DNA of 9,259 nucleotides, taken from assembly GCA_031267015.1 (NCBI GenBank), contig JAIRZW010000199.1, positions 1-9,259 of the forward strand, in the 5' to 3' direction. The notes beneath the pieces are model-generated. The model searched no databases, had not been told where the DNA came from, and worked only from the letters and a program-made list of their open reading frames with translations. The DNA is from Heliobacteriaceae bacterium. GTDB taxonomy: Bacteria > Cyanobacteriota > Vampirovibrionia > Gastranaerophilales > Gastranaerophilaceae. The position numbers and the translations under genes are program-made. Shown here piece after piece: positions 1 through 5,935 of the stretch (positions are counted from its first letter, which is position 1; the number at the start of each line of letters is the position of its first letter).

Positions 1-880
1 GAGTGTTTTTGTCTTCGTCGAACAGGTATTCGTCGTTCTCTGTGAGGGTTTCAAACTTTTCCTGCGCGTTCAAAAGCACGAGAGCGGCCTTGCTTGAGGC
101 TTTTTTCTCGATTAGAAGCTGAAAAACCTCATACAGCTCGAAATCCAGCACAACCGAAAGCCCGAGAATCTCGCCCAGTCCGTTTATTATGTTGTTTATG
201 ACCAGCAAAGCGTCTTGGGTGTCGGCTTCAAGCAGGTTGAATAAATTATCAAGGTACGGAATCTCGCCTGCGATGTTTTCGGCCATGGATGAGTTTTTCA
301 TGGTTTCAATGATTGCGGGGATTGCGTCCTTGCTGCCGTAAGCGGTCAAAAACTTCACGGCCTCAAGCTTTTCAAACTCATCGTCGGATTGAAGTTTTTG
401 AAGCGCGTCATGATAACATTCCTCATCTTCAAGCGCGGCAAGGGCTTGCGCACAGTTAGCAGAGAGGTTTTCGTGTTCACAATAGGCGTTTTGGCGCAAA
501 AGCGGAATCGCCAGCGGGTCGTTTACGAACGAAAAATACTTTGCGGAATAGGTTTTTTCCGCCAAAGTTCCCTTTTTAAGCCGTTCAAGCATATCGTCGG
601 TAATGGCTTCATCAGCGTAATTCACAAGCGCGGTAATGATAAACTCCTCATAAGACGGCGAATACACGCACAAAAAATTCAGAAGATTTTTGTAATTACT
701 GTCATTAACCACGTCTCTCAGGCGGTTTGCAACGTTTTGTCTGATAAAATCAAAAAGAAACGCATCTTTTTCGACCAGCGCCTTAAACATTTCAACATCG
801 GCGCAGTCAATCAAATGCCGTGCAGCGTGTTCATAATCGTCTTTGTTCTTGCCTGTAAGTTTTTTGATTAAGTCGTCCAT
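1..880 (-). CDS. HEAT-repeat-like protein, 3' end outside the window
   Basis: An open frame runs on the minus strand from ATG at 880-878 to the left edge without a stop: 293 full codons beginning MDDLIKKLTGKNKDDYEHAA. It is mostly short amphipathic helices. Residues about 105-190 show the clearest HEAT-like pattern, for example YSAKYFSFVNDPLAIPLLRQ followed by SANCAQALAAL, then KFLTAYGSKDAIPAI. There is no signal peptide, membrane segment or catalytic motif. Such alpha-solenoids usually act as protein-binding scaffolds in the cytoplasm; the partner cannot be read here. The start is supported by a consensus promoter ending six bases before the ATG and by the absence of any upstream Shine-Dalgarno. 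It is divergent from the orphan prepilin leader at 909. The family call is moderate; the existence of the gene is strong. Confidence 0.8.
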   Translation of the reverse strand, partial: MDDLIKKLTGKNKDDYEHAARHLIDCADVEMFKALVEKDAFLFDFIRQNVANRLRDVVNDSNYKNLLNFLCVYSPSYEEFIITALVNYADEAITDDMLERLKKGTLAEKTYSAKYFSFVNDPLAIPLLRQNAYCEHENLSANCAQALAALEDEECYHDALQKLQSDDEFEKLEAVKFLTAYGSKDAIPAIIETMKNSSMAENIAGEIPYLDNLFNLLEADTQDALLVINNIINGLGEILGLSVVLDFELYEVFQLLIEKKASSKAALVLLNAQEKFETLTENDEYLFDEDKNT

Positions 881-886
881 TGCTTT

Positions 887-915
887 ATTATATCATATAA
901 CAAAAGGCTTGACAA
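887..915 (-). promoter_or_regulatory. Promoter of the HEAT-like gene, probably leaderless
   Basis: Read on the minus strand, TTGTCA (915-910) and TATAAT (892-887) are separated by exactly 17 bp. The expected start of transcription, about seven bases past the -10, falls on the A of the ATG at 880. There is no ribosome-binding site between them. Confidence 0.7.
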
Positions 916-970
916 ACTCCCAGCTTTCTTACACAATCACTTGTAGTTACATTTCGTAAAGGAGGAAAGT
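909..970 (+). promoter_or_regulatory. Prepilin-type promoter and 5' leader (orphan copy)
   Basis: TTGACA (909-914), 17 bp spacer, CACAAT (932-937), then a leader with ACTTGTAGTTAC and an ideal Shine-Dalgarno AAGGAGG (959-965) five bases before ATG 971. Positions 909-959 match 8948-8998, the start region of the prepilin gene at 9015, at 43 of 51 bases without gaps. The -35 overlaps the minus-strand -35 of the HEAT-like gene. Confidence 0.7.
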
Positions 971-1084
971 ATGAGAAAAAAAATTACACGTTATTGCGAG
1001 GCATTAGCCGAAGTAATCCAGACTGGATTGCCGCGGTCGCGCTTTGCGCTCCCTCGCAATGACATTAGGTCAAAATTTAATTGA
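971..1084 (+). pseudogene. Decayed prepilin start fused to a palindromic repeat (37 codons)
   Basis: After a strong Shine-Dalgarno, ATG AGA AAA is identical to the first three codons of the prepilin gene at 9015. From codon 5 onward the frame departs from a prepilin and runs through the palindromic element at 990-1063, ending at TGA 1082-1084. The product would begin MRKKITRYCEALAEVIQ and has no hydrophobic N-terminal helix. The ALAEVI part resembles the prepilin LAEVLI, but it lies inside the repeat and is probably coincidence. The simplest reading is a prepilin gene that lost its body and kept its expression signals. A translated short peptide cannot be excluded. Confidence 0.5.
990..1063. 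repeat. Dispersed palindromic repeat (ATTGCGAGG type)
   Basis: The outer arms are 990-1001 (GTTATTGCGAGG) and 1052-1063 (CCTCGCAATGAC), which pair at 11 of 12 positions plus one G-T. An inner hairpin is AATCCA (1015-1020) with TGGATT (1024-1029) around GAC. The layout CATTGCGAGG ... AATCCAGACTGGATT ... CCTCGCAATG is one I recognise from many bacterial genomes as a mobile-looking intergenic palindrome. It carries no gene and would fold into a long hairpin. Confidence 0.8.
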
Positions 1085-1107
1085 AGTGGACGATTATCCG
1101 TGGTAGG

Positions 1108-1683
1108 TTAGTCTAAATAAAATACAGTAATAACTTTGTGGCTTTCTTCGGCGTACTGGACTGCGTTGTGCAAAGTTTTTGAAGTGTGCGACAGGAAGCA
1201 GATTAACTGGTTGCAATCGTCGATAATCTCACGGTTACACACTCTTGACGCGTCCGCAAGCGTCATCATCGCGCGGTCAGGGTGTTCGACTATATTGGGG
1301 ATTCCGATAAGCTGGTTTTGAACGTCACTCGGCTGCTGCCCTATTGTTTGAGGTAAAATAACCTTTAATTTATCAGGGTTTGCCTTCATTGCCCCGCGAA
1401 TCGCTGCCGCATTGGTTCCGGACGAACCGCCCGAAGTGATTATGGTGTTGCCTTGCATGACAAGTGCGGTCACAAGCGTCTCAATCATCTGCTGGTGTGT
1501 GATAGGCAGATTGCGGCTTCCGATGATAGCGATTCTTTTCGCCGACTGCTGGATTGCAGCGAGTTCCATTGCCAGTTCGTCAATAGTATCAGGCGAATTC
1601 GATGATACTACATCCAAATCGTCCACAGGAACCGTGATTGAAGGCTGTTTTTCACCGTCTAAATTCAAAATTGCATTTGTCAT
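1108..1683 (-). CDS. Stand-alone DprA/SLOG-like Rossmann protein
   Basis: This 191-residue protein has a nucleotide-binding Rossmann core related to DprA/Smf: RIAIIGSRNLP at residues 50-60, the phosphate-binding TIITSGGSSGTNAAAIRGAM at about 80-99, VILPQ at about 108-112, and a C-terminal strand VITVFYLD. True DprA loads RecA on incoming single-stranded DNA and is about 290-370 residues long, with extra domains on one or both sides. Here only the core and a 40-residue N-terminal tail are present, so DNA loading is not assured. I recall short proteins of this type in cyanobacteria named DNA recombination-mediator protein A; their function is not well established. The start ATG (1683-1681) has AGGA six bases upstream. 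It is divergent from the helicase gene at 1772. Confidence 0.75.
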   Translation of the reverse strand: MTNAILNLDGEKQPSITVPVDDLDVVSSNSPDTIDELAMELAAIQQSAKRIAIIGSRNLPITHQQMIETLVTALVMQGNTIITSGGSSGTNAAAIRGAMKANPDKLKVILPQTIGQQPSDVQNQLIGIPNIVEHPDRAMMTLADASRVCNREIIDDCNQLICFLSHTSKTLHNAVQYAEESHKVITVFYLD

Positions 1684-1704
1684 TTTATCCTACCACTTTC
1701 TTAT

Positions 1705-1733
1705 TTGATTTTAAACTAATTTTAAAGTATTAT
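1705..1733 (+). promoter_or_regulatory. Probable promoter of the helicase gene
   Basis: TTGATT (1705-1710), 17 bp, TATTAT (1728-1733). It matches consensus at four and five of six bases. Transcription would start near 1740, about 30 bases before the ATG; GAGGGG at 1764-1769 is the ribosome-binding site, unusually close to the start. Confidence 0.45.
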
Positions 1734-1771
1734 GATTGTAGCATAAAAAAAATATTTTACAATGAGGGGAT

Positions 1772-4297
1772 ATGGAAGATATTTTAAATAATCTTAACAA
1801 AGAGCAGTGCGAGGCCGTGAAAACCGTGTCCGGAGCGCTTTTGATACTTGCGGGCGCGGGCAGCGGAAAGACGAAAGTCCTGACTTCAAGAATTGCATAT
1901 TTAATCAAAAACGGTGTCCGGCCGCGCGATATTTTGGCCGTAACCTTTACAAACAAAGCCGCAAAAGAAATGAAAGAGCGCTTAGGCATTATCCTCGGTG
2001 AAAATACGGTTAAATACATGTGGGTCGGGACTTTTCACGGGATTTGCGGGCGGATTCTGCGCGAGAATATTGAAAGTTATGCGTTCCAATCAGGAAAGCA
2101 CTTAGACCGGAATTTTACTATCTACGACGAAGCGGATTCGGTTGCGGTGATTAAGCAGGCGGTCAGAAAGCTTAACCTTGACGAGAAGATTTATGCGCCG
2201 AAACTCATCAAAACGATTATCTCCAATGCCAAAAACAAAATGCAGGATGCGTATACGTTTGCGACTTTTTCGCGGGACTTTCGCTCGCAGAAGATTGCGG
2301 CTGTGTTTGAGGAATACGAAAACACGCTTAATAACAACAATGCAATCGACTTTGACGACATGCTGCTTTTGACCGTGAAATTGTTAGAGCAGAACGCCGA
2401 AGTCCGCGAATATTACCACGACCGCTTTAAACATATTCTGGTGGATGAGTATCAGGACACGAACCTTGCGCAGTATATGCTGGTGAATATGCTTTATACA
2501 AACAATAAAACCCTCACCCCTGCCCTCTCCCAAGGGGAGAGGGAGTCTGACCGCTCCTTGTGCGTTGTGGGCGACGTTGACCAGTCGATTTACAGCTGGC
2601 GCGGAGCGGATTACACGATTATTTTGAACTTCCAAAAGGATTTTAAGAACGCAAAATTAATCAAGCTTGAGCAGAATTATCGCTCGACCGCCAACATTCT
2701 GAACGTTGCAAACGCAATCATAGAGAACAATACAGAGCGCGTGGAAAAGGTTCTGTTTTCCGAGAAGGGCGCAGGCGAATTGATTGACTACTTTGAGGCG
2801 CAGGACGAGGCGGACGAGGCGAATTTTATTGCGAGCAAGATTCGGCAGGATTCCGGCGGGAATTACAACCGCTATGCCGTGCTTTACCGCACTAATTCAC
2901 AGTCGCGCGCGCTTGAAGAAGCGCTTATGGCCGCAGGGATTCCGTATAGAATCTACGGCGGGCTGAAATTTTACGACAGAAAAGAGATTAAGGACATAAT
3001 CGCATATTTGCGGCTGATTTACAATGCGGACGATTCGCAAAGCTTTCGGCGGATTGTGAATGTTCCGAAACGCGCAATCGGCGACGTCACGATTAAAGCG
3101 CTTGCTGAATTCGCTGATTCGCGTGACAGAAGCCTTTTTGGAGCAATCGAAATTATTGATGAATCTGAGTTATCTCAAAAAGTTCAAAGTAAATTGAAAG
3201 ATTTTGCGGAATTGATTTTAAAGTTTCGCGAGGCAGTGAAAACCCATGAATTGCGTGACTTTGTAACCCTCGTAATCGAAAAAACCGGCTACCTTGCAGA
3301 ATTACAGCTTCAAAACACGCCGGAAGCCGAGGCGGATATTGAAAACCTGCAAGAATTGGTAAACGTTGCGGGCGAATTTGAGCCTGAAGAAATTGACAAT
3401 GTTTTGGGTGAGTTTTTGCAGACCGTGGCGCTTGTGTCAGACATTGACGGGCTCGAAAATATCAGCAATAACGTGACTTTGATGACTTTGCACTCGGCAA
3501 AAGGGCTTGAGTATCCCGAGGTTTTTCTCGCCGGCTGCGACGAGGGCGTTTTTCCGCACCAGCGGACTTTTGCAAGCTCTAAAGAGCTTGAGGAAGAACG
3601 CCGCTTAATGTACGTCGGAGTTACGCGCGCAGAAGAAAAATTGTATCTGTTGTCCGCAAAGCGCCGCCAGATGTGGGGTGAATACAAATATTACAACCCA
3701 AGCCGGTTTATTGATGAGATTCCGCAGCAACTGCTCAACATGATTTGTTTTGAGGGCTCCACAAGCGGCTCGTCAACTTTCCAAAACGCTGTGTCTAAGG
3801 CAAGAACAGGCCAATCGGATTACTCGTATTCCGCTGTCAGAACGGATTCTGACGGGTATGTTAAACCGTCGGCAGGCTTTGGTAAAGGGTTTACAGCGCC
3901 GGGACAGAAATCCCCCCCTGCCCCCCCTTTAACAAGGGGGGCGAATGCCGCTCCGCAGCGTACAATTCTTGTTAAATCCAAAGAAAACAAGCAGCGCGAC
4001 GAGGAAAAAGTTGCGGAATTTTTTAAGGACAACGCAATTAAACGCATGCTTGCCGAGAAAAAGCAGAAAGACCAGGACGAGCTGCTTGCAAAACAGGAGC
4101 GTGAGCGCAAATTGCAGGAGACGCAGCCCATTGAATATGTTTTCAACGAAGGTGAGCGGGTTTTCCATGAAAAGCTTGGCGTCGGACACATCACCGAGGT
4201 TACACAAATCGGCGAAAGCCTTATGTACACAATCGACTTTGGCAAGCTTGGCAAAAAAGCCATGGACGCTGCTTATGCACGGTTGAAGAAGTTCTGA
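1772..4297 (+). CDS. pcrA: ATP-dependent 3'-5' DNA helicase, PcrA/UvrD family
   Basis: This superfamily 1A helicase of 841 residues unwinds DNA in repair, replication restart and removal of stalled RNA polymerase, in the cytoplasm. All motor motifs are intact: Walker A AGAGSGKT (27-34), Ia AVTFTNKAAKEM (56-67), II DEYQDT (225-230), III GDVDQSIYSWRGAD (267-280), IV QNYRST (301-306), V TLHSAKGLEYPEVFLAG (572-588) and VI RRLMYVGVTRAEEKLYL (610-626). A linker of about 140 residues leads to a C-terminal Tudor-like domain (FNEGERVFHEKLGVGHI onward, from about 791), the part that contacts RNA polymerase in PcrA. Two 12-residue segments, 247-258 and 713-724, are encoded by palindromic repeats and look inserted. 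The distance from motif II to motif III is about 15 residues longer than in the Bacillus enzyme as I recall it. PcrA versus UvrD is a matter of naming. Confidence 0.95.
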   Translation: MEDILNNLNKEQCEAVKTVSGALLILAGAGSGKTKVLTSRIAYLIKNGVRPRDILAVTFTNKAAKEMKERLGIILGENTVKYMWVGTFHGICGRILRENIESYAFQSGKHLDRNFTIYDEADSVAVIKQAVRKLNLDEKIYAPKLIKTIISNAKNKMQDAYTFATFSRDFRSQKIAAVFEEYENTLNNNNAIDFDDMLLLTVKLLEQNAEVREYYHDRFKHILVDEYQDTNLAQYMLVNMLYTNNKTLTPALSQGERESDRSLCVVGDVDQSIYSWRGADYTIILNFQKDFKNAKLIKLEQNYRSTANILNVANAIIENNTERVEKVLFSEKGAGELIDYFEAQDEADEANFIASKIRQDSGGNYNRYAVLYRTNSQSRALEEALMAAGIPYRIYGGLKFYDRKEIKDIIAYLRLIYNADDSQSFRRIVNVPKRAIGDVTIKALAEFADSRDRSLFGAIEIIDESELSQKVQSKLKDFAELILKFREAVKTHELRDFVTLVIEKTGYLAELQLQNTPEAEADIENLQELVNVAGEFEPEEIDNVLGEFLQTVALVSDIDGLENISNNVTLMTLHSAKGLEYPEVFLAGCDEGVFPHQRTFASSKELEEERRLMYVGVTRAEEKLYLLSAKRRQMWGEYKYYNPSRFIDEIPQQLLNMICFEGSTSGSSTFQNAVSKARTGQSDYSYSAVRTDSDGYVKPSAGFGKGFTAPGQKSPPAPPLTRGANAAPQRTILVKSKENKQRDEEKVAEFFKDNAIKRMLAEKKQKDQDELLAKQERERKLQETQPIEYVFNEGERVFHEKLGVGHITEVTQIGESLMYTIDFGKLGKKAMDAAYARLKKF
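2510..2545. repeat. Palindromic repeat inserted in frame in the helicase gene (first)
   Basis: CCCTCTCCC (2523-2531) pairs perfectly with GGGAGAGGG (2535-2543) around a 3-nt loop, preceded by ACCCTCACCCCTG. The element equals 12 codons (TLTPALSQGERE, residues 247-258) and keeps the frame. This CCCTCACCCCTGCCCTCTCCC layout is familiar as a dispersed intergenic repeat. Confidence 0.75.
3908..3943. repeat. Palindromic repeat inserted in frame in the helicase gene (second)
   Basis: CCCCCCTT (3922-3929) pairs perfectly with AAGGGGGG (3934-3941) around TAAC, preceded by AAATCCCCCCCTGC. It encodes KSPPAPPLTRGA (residues 713-724) in the low-complexity linker before the Tudor-like domain. It belongs to a different repeat family from the one at 2510 but covers the same length, 36 nt. 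Confidence 0.7.
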
Positions 4298-4305
4298 CAC
4301 AACAC

Positions 4306-4334
4306 TTGAAAATTGTATTACAATGTGTTATAAT
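4306..4334 (+). promoter_or_regulatory. Promoter of the toxin-antitoxin operon
   Basis: TTGAAA (4306-4311), exactly 17 bp, TATAAT (4329-4334). It begins nine bases after the helicase stop codon, so the pair is transcribed independently. Transcription should start near 4341, inside the operator. Confidence 0.8.
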
Positions 4335-4352
4335 GTATTACATAGTAATACA
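4314..4352 (+). promoter_or_regulatory. Operator of the toxin-antitoxin operon
   Basis: TGTATTAC occurs at 4314-4321 and again at 4334-4341, 20 bp or two helical turns apart. The second copy forms a perfect palindrome with GTAATACA at 4345-4352 around ATA. The sites lie in the promoter spacer, at the end of the -10 and over the transcription start, as expected for autorepression by a ribbon-helix-helix antitoxin. Confidence 0.65.
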
Positions 4353-4365
4353 GAAAGGTAACAAT

Positions 4366-4596
4366 ATGGCATCAGAACAATTTTCAATGAGAATCCCTAA
4401 AGAGACAAAACAAAAGCTTGAAGAACTGGCGCAGGCAACCGGACGCTCAAAAGCGTATCTGGCAAACGAGGCAATAGACCGCTATGTAGAAATAGAAGAA
4501 TGGCATATTAAGGCTGTTCAAGAGGGCTTGAGGGCAGTTGAAGAAGGCCGTGTGATTTCACATGAGGAAGTTAAGAGAAAATGGCTGAACAAATAA
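4366..4596 (+). CDS. Ribbon-helix-helix antitoxin (CopG/ParD-like)
   Basis: This 76-residue protein has an N-terminal ribbon-helix-helix fold: the strand QFSMRIPKE (5-13) binds DNA, then helices KQKLEELAQATGRS and KAYLANEAIDRYVEIEEW. The charged tail, including EGRVISHEEVKRKW, is where such antitoxins usually wrap their toxin. The frame extends upstream to a TTG at 4306, but that codon is the -35 box, so ATG 4366 is chosen; AAAGGT at 4354-4359 is its ribosome-binding site. It should neutralise the downstream toxin and, with it, repress the operon through the TGTATTAC sites. The toxin gene overlaps its 3' end. Confidence 0.9.
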   Translation: MASEQFSMRIPKETKQKLEELAQATGRSKAYLANEAIDRYVEIEEWHIKAVQEGLRAVEEGRVISHEEVKRKWLNK

Positions 4597-4874
4597 TGAA
4601 ACTCATTTGGACTGACCCTGCTGAATTTGACTTAGAGGATATACAGCAGTATATTTATAATGACAATCCAAAAGCAGCCCCAAAAGTTGCCTTATATATT
4701 ATTGACAAAGTTGAAGCCCTTCTGCCGCAGAACCCGCGGATCGGCAGAGCCGGACAGGTTTTAGGAACACGTGAACTAGTAATCCAAAAATATCCTTACA
4801 TTGTGCCGTACAGAGTTATAGAAAACAAGCTTTATATTTTAAGAGTTTTGCACACATCCAAAAAATTGGGATAA
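4581..4874 (+). CDS. ParE/RelE-superfamily toxin
   Basis: A protein of 97 residues, or 92 if it starts at the inner ATG. It has the ParE layout: WTDPAEFDLEDIQQYI near the N-terminus, NPRIGRAGQVLGTRELVIQ in the middle and a C-terminal YPYIVPYRVIENKLYILRVLH. ParE proteins poison DNA gyrase, while RelE relatives cut mRNA on the ribosome. The GTRELV...PYRV...ILRVLH signature favours the ParE side, but the target cannot be settled from sequence. Two starts are possible. ATG 4581 has GAGGAAG ten bases upstream; ATG 4596 shares bases with the antitoxin stop (TAATG), which would couple the two translations. The 3' end faces the HTH gene at a distance of 12 bp. Confidence 0.9.
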   Translation: MAEQIMKLIWTDPAEFDLEDIQQYIYNDNPKAAPKVALYIIDKVEALLPQNPRIGRAGQVLGTRELVIQKYPYIVPYRVIENKLYILRVLHTSKKLG

Positions 4875-4886
4875 GTCTTTTGAAAT

Positions 4887-5093
4887 TTATTTCCTCACAA
4901 CCTCAATCTTATACCCGAGCAGGTCGGTAATCATCTGAAATTCGGCAAGGGTAATTGTATTCCGGTTAAGCTTTCCATAAAGGCTTTTACGGGTGTAGTT
5001 TAACCCGCTGGCTTCACGCATTTTGTCAGCAATTCCTTTTATTGTAATCCCGTTTAGAGATAACAGAGACTTTATGTAATTTTTATTGTCCAT
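4887..5093 (-). CDS. Small helix-turn-helix DNA-binding protein
   Basis: This 68-residue protein resembles an XRE-like or phage-type helix-turn-helix domain with no added domains: MDNKNYIKSLLSLNGITIKG, then ADKMREASGLNYTRKSLYGK and LNRNTITLAEFQMITDLLGY. The pattern of a short helix, a turn, a recognition helix (RKSLYGKLN) and a closing ITLAEFQMITDLLG helix fits such domains. The frame extends to 5132, but ATG 5093-5091 sits six bases after a perfect TATAAT and there is no Shine-Dalgarno, so this start is chosen. It is divergent from the prepilin gene at 5204 and shares with it an intergenic region containing a long inverted repeat, which makes it a candidate local regulator. That role is inferred from position only. 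Confidence 0.7.
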   Translation of the reverse strand: MDNKNYIKSLLSLNGITIKGIADKMREASGLNYTRKSLYGKLNRNTITLAEFQMITDLLGYKIEVVRK

Positions 5094-5099
5094 AATCGG

Positions 5100-5105
5100 A
5101 TTATA
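5100..5105 (-). promoter_or_regulatory. -10 box of the HTH gene, probably leaderless
   Basis: On the minus strand TATAAT (5105-5100) lies six bases before ATG 5093, the same geometry as at the HEAT-like gene. The -35 region at 17 bp (TTCCTT, 5128-5123) is poor, so the promoter may be weak or need an activator. Confidence 0.5.
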
Positions 5106-5111
5106 TAAGAC

Positions 5112-5140
5112 TTGACAAAGAAAAGGAAACAATATATACT
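5112..5140 (+). promoter_or_regulatory. Promoter of the prepilin gene at 5204
   Basis: TTGACA (5112-5117), 17 bp, TATACT (5135-5140). It is near-consensus; transcription should start near 5147, inside the inverted repeat that follows. Confidence 0.75.
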
Positions 5141-5165
5141 TGTACTTATTAGTGAGTACAAGTAT
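5136..5165. promoter_or_regulatory. Inverted repeat overlapping the prepilin -10, likely operator
   Basis: ATACTTGTACT (5136-5146) and AGTACAAGTAT (5155-5165) are perfect 11-bp inverted arms with an 8-bp spacer. They cover the -10 and the transcription start. A second, shorter pair follows: AAATACA (5168-5174) with TGTATTT (5181-5187). A dimeric repressor is the obvious reader, perhaps the divergent HTH protein; alternatively the arms fold at the mRNA 5' end. Confidence 0.6.
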
Positions 5166-5203
5166 TCAAATACAAGCACATGTATTTTAAAGTGAGGAAT
5201 AAA

Positions 5204-5935
5204 ATGAGAAAAACAGCATTTACATTAGCGGAGGTTCTAATTACTTTAGGAATTATCGGCATTGTGGCGGCATTAACCATGCCTTCGCTGATTGCTAAAC
5301 ATCAGGAAAAAGTTACTTCTACAAAATTAAAAAAGTTTTACAGTGTTTTTTCGCAGGCATTTGAACTGGCAGTAATGCAAGAAGGTGACCCGGCAGATTG
5401 GGATTTAATAGGATATGATGACGCACAAGGTTCGCTGAATCTCCTCAGCTACTTCGCTCCGCATTTAAAAATAGCCAAAAACTGTGGACTTGGTACAGGA
5501 TGCTTCCCGGACGTAGATTATAAAACCCTTGATAAATTGGTTTCTCTAAATATTAATCGTTATCCAGAGCAAGCCAAGATTCAATTAAATGACGGCACAC
5601 TGATACGTTTTGTTACAAGAAGTGCGGATTGCAGTGCAGATTACGGCTCTACAAAAATGCTTTCAAGTGTATGTGCCAGCATAGATGCGGATATTAACGG
5701 TTTTGCCCCGCCAAATCAATGGGGACGTGATATATTCGGGTTTAATATTACAAAGTATGGTGTAGTGCCTAACGGTACAAAAGATGAGAATATTAGTGAG
5801 TTTTTTGATTTTGGTACTTGCAAAATCTCCAGCTATGGTTATGGCTGCACGGCATGGGTAATTTATAATGAAAACATGGACTACCTTCACTGTGACGACC
5901 TGAGTTGGGACGGCAAGACTAAGTGTACTCCTTAG
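5204..5935 (+). CDS. Prepilin-like secreted protein (type II secretion/type IV pilin N-terminus)
   Basis: This 243-residue protein begins MRKTAFTLAEVLITLGIIGI. The short basic leader, then FTLAE with its glutamate at mature position 5, then a hydrophobic helix (about 6-29) are the type III signal cut by prepilin peptidase, here between A5 and F6. Alanine replaces the usual glycine before the cut, which the family tolerates. The body has eight cysteines (94, 100, 143, 157, 206, 215, 230, 241), suggesting disulphides outside the cytoplasm, and DADINGFAPPNQWGRDIFGF (161-180), reminiscent of the calcium-site region of GspG pseudopilins. The end, DLSWDGKTKC, is one I recall in Melainabacteria prepilins. 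ATG 5204 is chosen over 5180 because GAGGA at 5194-5198 lies five bases ahead of it. No assembly genes are nearby, so the role (pilin, pseudopilin or surface protein) is open. Confidence 0.85.
   Translation: MRKTAFTLAEVLITLGIIGIVAALTMPSLIAKHQEKVTSTKLKKFYSVFSQAFELAVMQEGDPADWDLIGYDDAQGSLNLLSYFAPHLKIAKNCGLGTGCFPDVDYKTLDKLVSLNINRYPEQAKIQLNDGTLIRFVTRSADCSADYGSTKMLSSVCASIDADINGFAPPNQWGRDIFGFNITKYGVVPNGTKDENISEFFDFGTCKISSYGYGCTAWVIYNENMDYLHCDDLSWDGKTKCTP

Noticed and set aside
389..871. 160-codon plus-strand open frame
   Set aside because: It lies antisense to the HEAT-like gene, which has a good promoter and protein-like composition. The plus frame reads as a basic, low-quality translation without a ribosome-binding site.
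1684..1771. Minus-strand promoter for the DprA-like gene
   Set aside because: CATAAT at 1734-1729 is a possible -10, but no acceptable -35 lies 16-18 bp upstream, so it is not listed.
3820..4300. Two long minus-strand open frames under the 3' end of the helicase gene
   Set aside because: They are shadows of a well-conserved coding region and show no protein family features.
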